NCBI GenBank assembly: GCA_003644295.1
Contig: QNBZ01000003.1
Span: forward strand, 1-18,586
DNA from: Planctomycetota bacterium
Lineage (GTDB): Bacteria > Planctomycetota > Phycisphaerae > Sedimentisphaerales > Anaerobacaceae
Reading direction: 5' to 3'
DNA: 18,586 bases
Shown: in pieces, positions 1 to 8,154 of the stretch
How the letters are laid out: each line of letters begins with the position of its first letter
Position numbering within the stretch: the first letter of the stretch is position 1
Program-made: the position numbers and the translations under genes
Notes under the pieces: model-generated
Seen by the model: only the letters and a program-made list of their open reading frames with translations
Told to the model about the DNA's origin: nothing
Database searches by the model: none

Positions 1-1
1 C

Positions 2-505
2 TCGCGCAATCACTACGAGCGAGCTTTTCAGAGTTGGTTAATTGACAATCGCATCCAACACATCGCAATAGACGAGCGCAAAAGGGCGGCTTTCGGCCGC
101 TCAAAAATTAAGAGCTTCGATTTTTTATTATACCCCCGCAATCAGCAGGTAATAATTGCCGAAGTTAAAGGCAGAAAGTTCAGGGGGACGAGTTTTGCCA
201 GATTAGCTGGTTTTGAATGCTGGGTTACGAGCGAAGATGTGAACGGCCTGACCAGATGGCGGCAGGTTTTCGGGCGGGGACACACCGCCGTTTTCGTTTT
301 TGCGTATGCAATAGATAACATCGATGTTGATTTCGATGGTCGTGAAGTTTATAATTTTAACGATAACAGATATGCATTTTTTGCCGTTAAGTTAAATGAT
401 TACCGTGCGTTTATGAAAGTTCGCAGCCCGAAATGGCAAACCGTAACGCTGCCCGCCGACAAGTTCCGCTGCTGCGCCGTGCAAATGCAAGAGCTTCTGC
501 TTTAA
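2..505 (+). CDS. HYExAFE-family protein, 5' end cut by window edge
   Basis: The frame is open from the first complete codon of the window to a TAA at 503-505, about 167 residues, so the start lies outside. Near the N-terminus it reads NHYERAFQSWL, matching the HYExAFE motif for which a planctomycete family is named. It continues with a segment resembling a PD-(D/E)XK nuclease core: FDFLLYP, then IIAEVKGRKF, which would give the Asp and the E-x-K pair. The nuclease-fold reading is my inference; the family has no function I know of. The ATG at 239 is internal and would remove both motifs, so it is not the start. The gene converges on the glycosidase-like gene 42 bp downstream, and no clear terminator is visible between them. 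Confidence 0.75.
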   Translation, partial: SRNHYERAFQSWLIDNRIQHIAIDERKRAAFGRSKIKSFDFLLYPRNQQVIIAEVKGRKFRGTSFARLAGFECWVTSEDVNGLTRWRQVFGRGHTAVFVFAYAIDNIDVDFDGREVYNFNDNRYAFFAVKLNDYRAFMKVRSPKWQTVTLPADKFRCCAVQMQELLL

Positions 506-547
506 TATCGCACGGTCTACATATTCTGCGGCGCTCAGGACTAAGTG

Positions 548-1798
548 TTATCGTTGTGGCAGAATAAACAGTCGTCCACCACCGGAATCAAGTGAAAGCT
601 GCAGGCCTTCTATTTCTGGACTATCGTCGATGACGGGGACCTCTTGGCCGGTTTTCTGATCTACCTCGGTAACTGTGGCGGAGTTGGCATCAAAGACAAC
701 AGTTGGCCACGCTGTGTATGCAAACCGATAGTTATTCAGTAACACAGCCCGCCGTCCATCAGCGTGGCGGAAGATTCCTATCAGATAATCACCTGGACTC
801 AGACTGCGAATAGGGGTCCCCTTTAGAACAACAGATGCGTCATCGTTTGGCCTAATGCGATATACCGCTATGCTCGTCAGCTTCATAAGTACCGGCGCTA
901 ACTTCTTTAGTGCGGCATTGATACGCTGGGCTTGATAGTAGTGGCGCGTGCGTCTCCCCTCTGCTGTAATAATTGCTCCTCCTTTTGGAAATTCATCGCC
1001 TTTTGGCGTCCAATAGCAAAAATATAAAACTCCCTTTGCGCCGTAGGCTAGCGACGTATATATCTGCCAGCGAATTTGGGCCTCGCTCGGGTCGGTGTGC
1101 TGCCCAAATGGCATCGTGTTAAAAAAATTCCAAAACGGGATATGCTGTTCAAGCGAATACCTGCGCATCACTTCAAGATTTTTGCAGTACCCATCCCTGC
1201 CATCTGCGTCTGGCCGCAGTAGTGGGTAATGGTCCATGCTCAGCACATCGACGTCAACCTCTTTGATAAAGCGTTTCACATATTCGTCATAGTTATCTGT
1301 GCCAAGTTGCTTATCACTTGCGTAGTTCGGAAACAGGTTGATATAGGCCAGGTATCCAGGTTTATTTGTCCGAATTGCATCTACACGGGTGCGCAAACCA
1401 GCGAAATCTTTGGTCCCCGGTTCGTCGCGTACGATGTAGCCCCAACACGCCGGCCCGCTCGGAAGTTGGTTAGGTTCAAGGCCCGCTATTGACACAATGG
1501 CCTTTAGTCCGTACTTCTCACATAACTGAAGTTGCTTTGCAACAGCTTCTGGCTTTTGTGCGCCAATTCCGCCTACAACTAAGTTGAAATGTGCTTCTGC
1601 AATCTCAGCATAGCGGTCATCCATATCATTGCTGTTGGGCGGGTCACAGGCAAGCCCAATGACAAATCGGTCCTGAACGAATCGCTGAACCTTTGTTGCT
1701 GCATTCGCCGCGGCCATATTTATCATCATGCACACTAACGCAACTCGCACAACCATCTCAATTTGTGGGATATGCCCCGGATAACTTTTAGTTCCCAT
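548..1798 (-). CDS. secreted TIM-barrel glycoside hydrolase-like protein
   Basis: A 416-residue protein that is probably exported. The hydrophobic stretch at about residues 15-33 (MVVRVALVCMMINMAAANA) looks like a signal peptide, preceded by an unusually long 14-residue n-region. The ATG at 1798 is chosen because AAGGAG lies 8 nt upstream; Met15 (1756) would give a more standard signal peptide but has no clear ribosome site. The body fits a clan-A-like (beta/alpha)8 fold: YIVRDEPG (Glu126, plausible acid/base), VLSMDHYPL near 185-193, then a WQIYTSLAYGAKGVLYFCYW strand/helix typical of GH42- or GH5-like barrels, and a C-terminal beta region. I cannot assign a GH family or substrate. It stands alone, convergent with the upstream HYExAFE gene and divergent from rsmD. 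Confidence 0.7.
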   Translation of the reverse strand: MGTKSYPGHIPQIEMVVRVALVCMMINMAAANAATKVQRFVQDRFVIGLACDPPNSNDMDDRYAEIAEAHFNLVVGGIGAQKPEAVAKQLQLCEKYGLKAIVSIAGLEPNQLPSGPACWGYIVRDEPGTKDFAGLRTRVDAIRTNKPGYLAYINLFPNYASDKQLGTDNYDEYVKRFIKEVDVDVLSMDHYPLLRPDADGRDGYCKNLEVMRRYSLEQHIPFWNFFNTMPFGQHTDPSEAQIRWQIYTSLAYGAKGVLYFCYWTPKGDEFPKGGAIITAEGRRTRHYYQAQRINAALKKLAPVLMKLTSIAVYRIRPNDDASVVLKGTPIRSLSPGDYLIGIFRHADGRRAVLLNNYRFAYTAWPTVVFDANSATVTEVDQKTGQEVPVIDDSPEIEGLQLSLDSGGGRLFILPQR

Positions 1799-1834
1799 TG
1801 CCTGTACTCCTTATAATTGATGTTTGAAATAAAC

Positions 1835-1956
1835 AATGGAACAGACATACTGTCACTCCTGCGCAAGCAGGAGTCCAGAAAACGGTGATAAAACGGCTGG
1901 ATTCCCGCTTTCGCGGGAATGACATCTTTGTTTTGTTTGTACAGTAGCGTTCCATT
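1835..1956. repeat. MITE-like palindromic element with nested hairpins
   Basis: The outer ends are an exact 8-bp inverted repeat (AATGGAAC at 1835-1842, its complement at 1949-1956), each followed within a few bases by TACTGT on the inward strand. Inside are two 28-nt inverted arms, 1851-1878 and 1897-1924, starting TGTCA(C/T)TCC and ending TCCAG. Each arm also folds on itself (CTCCTGC/GCAGGAG and ATTCCCGC/GCGGGAAT). The inner arms resemble the widespread TGTCATTCCCGCG type of bacterial intergenic repeat. No ORF lies inside, so any movement would depend on a transposase elsewhere. The AT-rich remainder of this spacer, 1957-2165, holds nothing I can name. Confidence 0.7.
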
Positions 1957-2165
1957 TAATATTCAAAGGTCAATAAACATTTACATTACTACATCATCAT
2001 CATCTTTTGTGAAGATATAATGGGGTTATTAATAATTTATCAGATGTTATTTTACAAGAAAATTTTTGCCTTTTCGGAGTCCAATTTTGCTGGAATGATA
2101 TTTGGGTAAAAGGGCAATGTGAAATTTCTCGCTCGAAACGGATTGTTTCTGTATATTGTAGCGCA

Positions 2166-2768
2166 ATGAGAATCATAGCCGGTATAAAACGGGGAATGAA
2201 GTTGTTCAGTCCGAAGACGGACGTATCCCGGCCTATTACCGACAGAGTCAAAGAGTCGCTGTTCAGCGTGCTTTACAAATATGGTCTGCCACAGGGTAAA
2301 ATTGTTGCCGATTTGTTCAGCGGCGTCGGCTCGCTTGGCCTTGAGGCATTGAGCAGGGGGGCAGAGTTTGTTATCTTCGTTGAAAAAGACCCGAAAATTG
2401 CCGCCATTTTAGAGAAAAATATAGCAAAGGCCGATTTTGCTAAAGAGTCGAAAATTATAAAGGCCAACGCTTTTAAGATTGGTGCGCCGGTTGATAAAAT
2501 GCAGTACGACCTTGTATTTGTTGACCCGCCGTACGCTGATACAAAGGATGTCGGCAAGGATTCATCCCTGAGCAGATTGGTTGATGTGCTATCGGGGCAG
2601 TTGGCCAGGGACGGAATTGTCGTAGTAAGAACCAACAACCATACAGAGCTATTGGAGCGGTACGGGCAATTCATCATAATGGAACGTCGACAGTGGGGGA
2701 CTATGGCCGTAACTATACTGAAGAGAAAGAGCAATGACAAACAGGCAGGCGGCTATAAAAATAATTAA
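2166..2768 (+). CDS. rsmD: 16S rRNA (guanine(966)-N(2))-methyltransferase RsmD
   Basis: A 200-residue cytoplasmic SAM-dependent methyltransferase that modifies G966 of 16S rRNA in the small subunit. The RsmD signature is clear: N-terminal MRIIAGIKRGMKL, RPITDRVKESLF (about 22-33), SAM-binding motif DLFSGVGSLG (49-58), acidic strand end FVEKD, and catalytic DPPY (120-123). The length is normal for the family. The ATG at 2166 is fixed by the conserved RIIAG start, but no Shine-Dalgarno sequence precedes it, so initiation may be leaderless or SD-independent. The 3' end overlaps the next gene by 35 bp, implying translational coupling. The function call is secure; the operon link is inferred from the overlap. 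Confidence 0.93.
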   Translation: MRIIAGIKRGMKLFSPKTDVSRPITDRVKESLFSVLYKYGLPQGKIVADLFSGVGSLGLEALSRGAEFVIFVEKDPKIAAILEKNIAKADFAKESKIIKANAFKIGAPVDKMQYDLVFVDPPYADTKDVGKDSSLSRLVDVLSGQLARDGIVVVRTNNHTELLERYGQFIIMERRQWGTMAVTILKRKSNDKQAGGYKNN

Positions 2769-3951
2769 GCGATTGAGCCATAATGGCTTTGAGGCGCTGC
2801 TGGCGGGCGGCTGTGTGCGCGATATGCTGCTTGGCCGACGAGCCAAAGATTACGATGTTGCCACAAACGCTGAGCCAAGGGAAGTGATAAAACTATTCAG
2901 ACGCACGTTAAAGGTCGGAGCGAAATTCGGAGTAGTGATTGTTTTATTCGAAGGTCAGCAGGTGGAAGTGGCTACGTTCAGGACTGAAACCGGCTACGCC
3001 GATGGCAGACATCCGGGCAATGTCAAATTTACAAGCGCTGCCGAGGATGCCAGCCGAAGAGATTTTACTATCAACGGAATGTTCTACAACCCGCTGAGAA
3101 AAGAAGTGATTGATTATGTTGATGGGCGGGCCGACCTCAAAAAACGGCTGCTCCGAACTATCGGCAGGCCGCAGCAGCGATTTGGTGAAGATTACCTGCG
3201 GATGCTCCGAGCGGTGAGGTTTTCTACTCAGCTTGGCTTTGCGATTGAGCCGAACACGTTTTCGGCAATTTGCCGTAATGCAAAAAACATAACCAGAATA
3301 AGCGGTGAACGAATCGCGATGGAACTGGAGGCCATCCTTGTCAATCCGAATCGCTCTGTTGGGGTATCGCTGTTGGCTGAAAGCGGATTGGCCGAAGCAA
3401 TTTTCCCCGGCTTTGCCGGTGAGCGAATAAAATTGGCGATTAAGGTGCTGGGTAAATTGCCGAAGAAGATTGATTTTGCACTGGCGCTGGCTTGTTTTTT
3501 TGTCGGCTCTCCGACGGCATTTGCGCTTGAAAAATGCCGGCCTCTGAAGCTCAGCAGGAATCAAAACAGGCATATAAAATTCTTACTTGCCAACAGAGGC
3601 AAATTGCTGGAGGAGAAGATGTCTTTGGCCGAGTTGAAAATGCTCCTTGCCGAGCCGTATTTCAATGACCTCTACGAGATGCAGAGAGCGATTCAAAAAG
3701 CTGGGCAAAAAAGCGTTTCCGCATTGGTGAATTTGCGGAAAAGAATGAATGCTCTCGGCGACGTGGAGTTAACCCCAAAACCGCTGCTTAACGGCCACGA
3801 TTTAATTCGATTGGGTGCGGTCCCGGGGCCGACACTGGGGCAGTTGGCACAGGAGTTGTATATCGCCCAGTTAGAGACCAATGTAACAACTGCTGAACAG
3901 GCCGAGCGATGGGTGCGAAGGTGGTTGAAAAAGCATAGAATGAAAGATTGA
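2734..3951 (+). CDS. CCA tRNA nucleotidyltransferase / poly(A) polymerase family
   Basis: A 405-residue class II nucleotidyltransferase that adds CCA to tRNA 3' ends or, in the PcnB branch, A tails to RNA. Visible motifs: GGCVRD (25-30), catalytic DYD (39-41), EVATFRTE, RRDFTINGMFY, the DYVDGRADL segment, and GEDYLRMLRAVRFSTQLGF, followed by the RNA-binding helical body. The tRNA-Glu in this window carries no encoded CCA, so the cell needs a CCA-adding activity, but that does not prove this copy supplies it; CCA and PcnB are hard to separate by eye. The start ATG lies inside rsmD with no strong ribosome site, consistent with coupled translation. A HEAT-protein gene with its own promoter follows. 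Confidence 0.88.
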   Translation: MTNRQAAIKIIKRLSHNGFEALLAGGCVRDMLLGRRAKDYDVATNAEPREVIKLFRRTLKVGAKFGVVIVLFEGQQVEVATFRTETGYADGRHPGNVKFTSAAEDASRRDFTINGMFYNPLRKEVIDYVDGRADLKKRLLRTIGRPQQRFGEDYLRMLRAVRFSTQLGFAIEPNTFSAICRNAKNITRISGERIAMELEAILVNPNRSVGVSLLAESGLAEAIFPGFAGERIKLAIKVLGKLPKKIDFALALACFFVGSPTAFALEKCRPLKLSRNQNRHIKFLLANRGKLLEEKMSLAELKMLLAEPYFNDLYEMQRAIQKAGQKSVSALVNLRKRMNALGDVELTPKPLLNGHDLIRLGAVPGPTLGQLAQELYIAQLETNVTTAEQAERWVRRWLKKHRMKD

Positions 3952-4040
3952 AAAACAATTCGGGAAAAACAAGGGCAGTCCCTCCGATGCCTGCCCGCCC
4001 GACAGGCGGGTTTGGAATTGTCCTGCTTTTCCGGTATTAC
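3949..4040. repeat. imperfect inverted repeat with GC-rich hairpin
   Basis: Just after the CCA gene, a 14-nt near-tandem (TGAAAAACAATTCG at 3949-3962, GGAAAAACAAGGGC at 3963-3976) leads into a strong hairpin, CCCGCC with GGCGGG around 4004-4020. Beyond it, TTGTCCTGCTTTTCC partly complements the left flank, giving an outer imperfect stem. There is no T-run directly after the stem, so it is not a textbook intrinsic terminator. It looks like a REP-type element that may also end transcription. Confidence 0.5.
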
Positions 4041-4050
4041 TGAATTTTTA

Positions 4051-4079
4051 TTGACAGAAAGGGTATTTTTCTATAGTTT
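4051..4079 (+). promoter_or_regulatory. sigma-70-like promoter for the HEAT-repeat gene
   Basis: A perfect TTGACA (4051-4056) is followed 17 bp later by TAGTTT (4074-4079); TATAGT at 4072 with a 15-bp gap is an alternative -10. It lies about 104 bp upstream of the ATG at 4183, which leaves a leader containing no ORF I can support. Confidence 0.55.
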
Positions 4080-4182
4080 AGCTGTTCGAGGGACGAATAT
4101 ATAGGAGTTTGTCGTTTTTAGCTTTGGTAGAAGCAAAAATCAGGTTTCCGACGGGTGAAACGACTCTTTTGGAGGAATTTCA

Positions 4183-5961
4183 ATGTTCAACAGAAAAACT
4201 GTAACAGCAATTTTGGTAGCAGGGCTTTTTATGGTTAGTGCCGGTTTCGCCCAAACTCTGGAGGACAATTGGAACGACTTTTTGCATTACACAAAGATAG
4301 GTCGGCTCGACTTAGCCGCCGGTTATGCAAAAGCTGTTCTCGAAAGCAATCCTGACCCTGTGGAATTGCTTACTCTTAGTGAAAAAAATCCGCAGGGTTA
4401 CTCAATTTTGTTGAAGGTCAATGAAACTGCGCCGGATGAGGAATTAGCCCGGCTCAGCGGGGAAATCCTGGACATCATTGAGCGTGGCAGATTTATCCGA
4501 CGGACCGACCCGAAGATTATCGTACAGGAGATAAAGCGGCTGAGCAGCACTTCTCGCGGCCAACTGGCGGCTATTAAGCGACTGCAAAACGCTGGTGAAT
4601 ACGCAATAATGTATATGCTTGATGCAATGGCTGACCCATCCCGCAAAGAAGAACTGAAGAATATTATATGGGCGCTTCCGCAAATTGGCAGAGATTCAAT
4701 AAGACCGCTCGCTGCCGCTTTGCAGACCAAAAATGTGGCGGTTAAAGCCGAGATAATAAAGTCGCTGGGCAAAATCGGCTATTCGCAATCGTTGGCTTAT
4801 CTGAAATATGTTATCGAAAAAGACGATTCCGCTGAACTTCGCGACCTAGCTGAGCAGAGCATCAGGCAAATCAATCCAGCAGCTCTGAGAACTCCCGCTG
4901 CGGAGTTGTTTTATCAGCTTTCTGAAAATTATTATTATCATGCCGAGTCACTGGCCCCGGCAGAGGACGCTAATTTTGCGAATATATGGTTCTGGGATTT
5001 TGATAACGACCGGCTGATTCGCAGGCAAGTGGACAAGAGTTACTTTAACGAGCTTATGGCAATGCGGACGTGCGAGTGGTCTCTCAAGGCCGATGCCGGT
5101 TTCGGCAGGGCTATCGGGCTTTGGATAGCTGCATTTTTCAAGGCCGAATCGGCTGGCATTGATATGCCTGATTACTTTGGCCCCGGCCACGCTGATGCGC
5201 ATATCTATGCTACCACCGCAGGGCCGGAATATCTGCACCAGGCGCTTGCGCGAGCGCTTGGGGATAAAGATGCTTATGTTGCGCTCGGCGTCGTGGAGGC
5301 GTTGGCTACCTCCGCTGGTGAAAAATCGTTATTTTATCGAATTGGCACAACCCAGCCGTTGATTCAGGCGCTGTCTTTTTATGACAGACCGGTGAGATAC
5401 AGTGCGGCGATAGCGATAGCTATGGCCGGCCCTGAAGAAAACTTTGCCGAGAGCAAGCTGGTTACTAAAAATCTGGCCGAGGCCCTGCAGACCGACGAAA
5501 ATACGGATTTGCCAAATAAGTGGGTAACTGAAAGTTATGCTGTCCGTGCTGCCAAAGCTATGCTCGAACTGGCACAGACGCGAAATCCTGTCATTGATTT
5601 GTCTGCCGCCCAAAGCGCACTTATAAATGCGACAAAGGATAAACGTCCTGAAATCCAGATTCTCGCAGGCCGGATTTTAGCCCATCTCAACAGTGCTGAC
5701 GCTCAGCGTTCAATAGCTGCGATGGCCCTTTCGGAAACTAATGCTATGGATATTCGCATATCCGCATTTAATTCCCTGTCTGTTTCTGCGAAACTTAATG
5801 CCAATTTGCTTGAGGATGAAAATATAGACGCTGTCTATTCATTGGTCGGCTCGCAGGATATTGACCCTAAATTGCGAAGTGCTGCGGCAGCGGCTTTTGG
5901 TGCGCTTAATTTACCCAGCCGGAAAGTAAAGAACCTTATTCTTGACCAAGCACGCAGTTAA
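4183..5961 (+). CDS. exported HEAT-repeat protein of unknown function
   Basis: A 592-residue protein with a clean signal peptide (MFNRKTVTAILVAGLFMVSAGFAQ, cleavage likely after FAQ) and GGAGG at 4171-4175 before the ATG. The rest is alpha-helical with HEAT-like units, for example ALPQIGRDSIRPLAAALQTK then VKAEIIKSLGKIGYSQSLAYL near 160-210, and more from about 350 on (ALGDKDAYVALGVVEALA, YSAAIAIAMAG, RPEIQILAGRILAHL, KLRSAAAAAFGAL). HEAT solenoids usually bind proteins, so a periplasmic scaffold role is plausible but inferred. It resembles, in plan only, the other exported helical-repeat protein at 9666-12203. It has its own promoter and is followed by a three-unit heptamer tract just after the stop. 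No catalytic motif is visible. Confidence 0.8.
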   Translation: MFNRKTVTAILVAGLFMVSAGFAQTLEDNWNDFLHYTKIGRLDLAAGYAKAVLESNPDPVELLTLSEKNPQGYSILLKVNETAPDEELARLSGEILDIIERGRFIRRTDPKIIVQEIKRLSSTSRGQLAAIKRLQNAGEYAIMYMLDAMADPSRKEELKNIIWALPQIGRDSIRPLAAALQTKNVAVKAEIIKSLGKIGYSQSLAYLKYVIEKDDSAELRDLAEQSIRQINPAALRTPAAELFYQLSENYYYHAESLAPAEDANFANIWFWDFDNDRLIRRQVDKSYFNELMAMRTCEWSLKADAGFGRAIGLWIAAFFKAESAGIDMPDYFGPGHADAHIYATTAGPEYLHQALARALGDKDAYVALGVVEALATSAGEKSLFYRIGTTQPLIQALSFYDRPVRYSAAIAIAMAGPEENFAESKLVTKNLAEALQTDENTDLPNKWVTESYAVRAAKAMLELAQTRNPVIDLSAAQSALINATKDKRPEIQILAGRILAHLNSADAQRSIAAMALSETNAMDIRISAFNSLSVSAKLNANLLEDENIDAVYSLVGSQDIDPKLRSAAAAAFGALNLPSRKVKNLILDQARS

Positions 5962-5983
5962 GTAAGAAGTAAAGAATAAAGCC
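5956..5983. repeat. short heptamer-periodic tract at HEAT gene stop
   Basis: Four consecutive 7-nt blocks share a register here: AGTTAAG, which contains the stop codon, then TAAGAAG, TAAAGAA and TAAAGCC. Three of the four begin TAA. It is short and AT-rich, so alone it is weak; it is listed because the same 7-nt spacing recurs at other gene ends in the window. Confidence 0.4.
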
Positions 5984-6013
5984 GGCTGGATAATGATTTG
6001 CTTGCATACCATC

Positions 6014-6070
6014 TTGACAATTTTGCCTGGACGGTTATATTTATAACCGGATGTAAAAGGTTTGGTTATA
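6014..6070 (+). promoter_or_regulatory. thrS promoter with palindrome over the -10 box
   Basis: TTGACA (6014-6019) and TATATT (6036-6041) are 16 bp apart. The -10 lies inside a perfect palindrome, CGGTTATA-TT-TATAACCG (6032-6049), a possible operator. The half-site GGTTATA recurs at 6064-6070, and TATAACC (6042-6048) could pair with either copy, giving two mutually exclusive hairpins near the start of the message. Control of thrS through this site is inferred. Confidence 0.5.
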
Positions 6071-6082
6071 CCGGATGATTTT

Positions 6083-7987
6083 ATGGCAAAAGTAGCACTG
6101 CCAGATGGCAGTAAATTAGAAGTTGCTGACGGCACGACCGCAGGGCAATTAGCCGAGCAGATAGGGACGGGGCTTGCAAAGGCGGCCATCGCAGCACGAA
6201 TAAATGGGGAATTGGTAGATTTATCCACGCCCATCAACGACAATGCAGACGTTCAAATCATCACCCTGAAAGACAGCGAAGGCATTAACATAATGCGGCA
6301 TAGCTGCGCCCACGTAATGGCCGAGGCGATATGCAGTATCTGGCCGGCTACAAAACTGGTTTATGGCCCAACGGTCGAAGACGGATTCTACTATGATATT
6401 GACCTTGATGAGCCGATTCGTCCGAGTGATTTTCAGCGCATAGAAGAAAAGATGCGCGAAATCGTCAAGGCCGATAAGCCGTTTATTCGAACTGAGATGA
6501 GCAGGGCAGAGGCGCTGGACAAACTGGCTGGCAACAAGTATAAAACCGACAATATAAAGCATGCCGACGGCGATGTTATCAGTTTTTATCTACAAGGCGA
6601 CGGCTTTGAGGATTTGTGCCGAGGCCCGCATTTACCAAGTACCGGCAAAGTCGGCAGCTTCAAGATTATGTCGGTAGCCGGTGCCTATTGGCATGGCGAC
6701 CCTACGCAAAAAATGCTCCAGCGAGTTTATGGCACTTGCTGGCCAACCCAAAAAGACCTCGACGATTACCTGACAAGACTGGAAGAAGCAAAGAAACGCG
6801 ACCATCGCCTATTAGGCAAACAGTTGGATTTATTTAGTTTCAACGAAGCCGCCCCGGGTTTTGCGTTTATGCACGCCAAGGGAATGATTATCTGGAATGC
6901 CATAGTGGACTTCTGGCGAGCCGTTCATAATAAGTATGGCTATCAGGAAATTAAAACACCGATTATTCTCAACGAGCAACTCTGGCACAAAAGCGGCCAT
7001 TGGGACAATTACAAAGAGAATATGTATTTTACCAATATTGACGGTGTCGGCTATGCGATAAAGCCGATGAATTGCCCCGGCGGCTGCCTGGTTTATAAAA
7101 CGCGGCAGCATTCGTATCGTGAATTTCCGATGCGCATTGCCGAGCTTGGCCTGGTACATCGGCATGAGGCCAGCGGCGTTATGCACGGGCTTTTCAGAGT
7201 AAGACAATTCACTCAGGATGACGCCCATATTTACTGCACCCCTGAGCAGATAGAGCAGGAAATAATAGGCGTCATTGAGCTTACCTTCGAGATGTATCGC
7301 GCTTTCGGATTTGAGGATTTCCACATTGAGCTTTCAACCAAGCCGGAGAAACATATAGGTTCGGACCAAATCTGGGATGTTGCCACTAATGCTCTCAAAG
7401 ACGCTCTGAAACATAAGGCAATTGAATATAAAATTAATGAGGGCGATGGTGCTTTTTACGGCCCGAAGATAGATTTTCATATAAAAGACTGCTTGAGAAG
7501 GTCCTGGCAGCTCGGCACGATTCAACTGGATTTTTCTATGCCGGCCCGTTTCAACTTGGTCTATACCGACAGGGATAATACTGAGAAAACGCCGGTTATG
7601 ATTCACAGGGCGGTTTTGGGCTCTTTTGAACGGTTCATTGGCATTCTTATAGAACATTACGGGGCCAATTTCCCTCTCTGGCTTGCTCCGGAACAGGTGA
7701 GAATACTTGCCATAAGTGAAAAGAGCAATGATTATGCAAAAGTGGTTCGGGACAAGCTAAAGGATGCGCAATTACGCTGCGGTATGGATTTGTCGGACGA
7801 AAAAATAAACGCTAAAATTGCAAAAGCACATAGCGAGAAGCTTCCATATATGCTGGTAGTCGGCCCGAAAGAGGCCCGGTCTAATACCGTCAATGTGAGA
7901 ATTCGGGGCGATAAAGAAACCAGAACAGTTGTGATTGACGATTTTTTAAGAACTGTGAAACAGGAAATTGTCGAAAAAAAGATTTAG
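6083..7987 (+). CDS. thrS: threonyl-tRNA synthetase
   Basis: A cytoplasmic class II aminoacyl-tRNA synthetase of 634 residues that charges tRNA-Thr. Domains in order: TGS domain (about 1-63), editing/second domain with HSCAHVMAEA, catalytic core with KPMNCPGGC (zinc-binding Cys), motif 2 LGLVHRHEASGVMHGLFRVR followed by FTQDDAHIYC, motif 3 VMIHRAVLGSFERFIG, and a C-terminal anticodon-binding domain starting near PLWLAPEQVRIL. The length is normal. I start at ATG 6083 (MAKVALPDGS), the usual ThrRS N-terminus, with a weak GGAT 8 nt upstream; an in-frame TTG at 6062 would add seven residues and lacks a properly spaced ribosome site. The gene precedes infC as in E. coli, but a 7-nt repeat array separates them. 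Confidence 0.96.
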   Translation: MAKVALPDGSKLEVADGTTAGQLAEQIGTGLAKAAIAARINGELVDLSTPINDNADVQIITLKDSEGINIMRHSCAHVMAEAICSIWPATKLVYGPTVEDGFYYDIDLDEPIRPSDFQRIEEKMREIVKADKPFIRTEMSRAEALDKLAGNKYKTDNIKHADGDVISFYLQGDGFEDLCRGPHLPSTGKVGSFKIMSVAGAYWHGDPTQKMLQRVYGTCWPTQKDLDDYLTRLEEAKKRDHRLLGKQLDLFSFNEAAPGFAFMHAKGMIIWNAIVDFWRAVHNKYGYQEIKTPIILNEQLWHKSGHWDNYKENMYFTNIDGVGYAIKPMNCPGGCLVYKTRQHSYREFPMRIAELGLVHRHEASGVMHGLFRVRQFTQDDAHIYCTPEQIEQEIIGVIELTFEMYRAFGFEDFHIELSTKPEKHIGSDQIWDVATNALKDALKHKAIEYKINEGDGAFYGPKIDFHIKDCLRRSWQLGTIQLDFSMPARFNLVYTDRDNTEKTPVMIHRAVLGSFERFIGILIEHYGANFPLWLAPEQVRILAISEKSNDYAKVVRDKLKDAQLRCGMDLSDEKINAKIAKAHSEKLPYMLVVGPKEARSNTVNVRIRGDKETRTVVIDDFLRTVKQEIVEKKI

Positions 7988-7989
7988 CA

Positions 7990-8122
7990 TTTTGGCAATT
8001 GGCATAGTAAATAGAAAATAATCAATAATCAATAATCGATAATCGATAATCAATAATCGATAATCAATAATCGATAATCAATAATCGATAATCAATAATC
8101 GATAATCAATAATCAATAATCA
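7990..8122. repeat. heptamer array between thrS and infC
   Basis: Fifteen tandem copies of ATAATCR fill 8018-8122. The variable last base runs A,A,G,G,A,G,A,G,A,G,A,G,A,A,A, so the middle has a 14-bp super-period. The same 7-nt register extends upstream through degenerate blocks ATAGAAA, ATAGTAA, AATTGGC and TTTTGGC to 7990, starting 2 nt after the thrS stop. It forms no long hairpin and contains no supported ORF. The core heptamer is a rotation of AATCAAT, which also builds the coding array at 11024-11163. Confidence 0.9.
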
Positions 8123-8130
8123 ATTAGAAA

Positions 8131-8154
8131 GGTAAGGTGATGCACAATCGGTAA
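8131..8154 (+). promoter_or_regulatory. infC translation start region with non-canonical AUC codon
   Basis: AAGGTGAT, a good match to the anti-Shine-Dalgarno end of 16S rRNA, lies just ahead of an in-frame ATC at 8147-8149, with 7 nt between AGGTG and the ATC. An ATG at 8140-8142 overlaps the ribosome site in another frame and encodes only a four-residue peptide (MHNR) ending at TAA 8152-8154. The in-frame TGA at 8138-8140 excludes any start further upstream. Confidence 0.6.

Noticed and set aside
2140..2165. TATATT-like -10 box before rsmD
   Set aside because: It is only about 10 bp from the ATG and lacks a matching -35.
2273..2740. 155-residue minus-strand frame opposite rsmD
   Set aside because: It is a shadow of rsmD, which has all its family motifs.
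6062..6082. TTG start for thrS adding seven residues
   Set aside because: The usual ThrRS N-terminus begins at 6083, and the TTG has no properly spaced ribosome site.
7990..8122. CRISPR or origin-type iteron array
   Set aside because: The 7-nt units are adjacent without spacers, and no replication gene or DnaA-box cluster is nearby.
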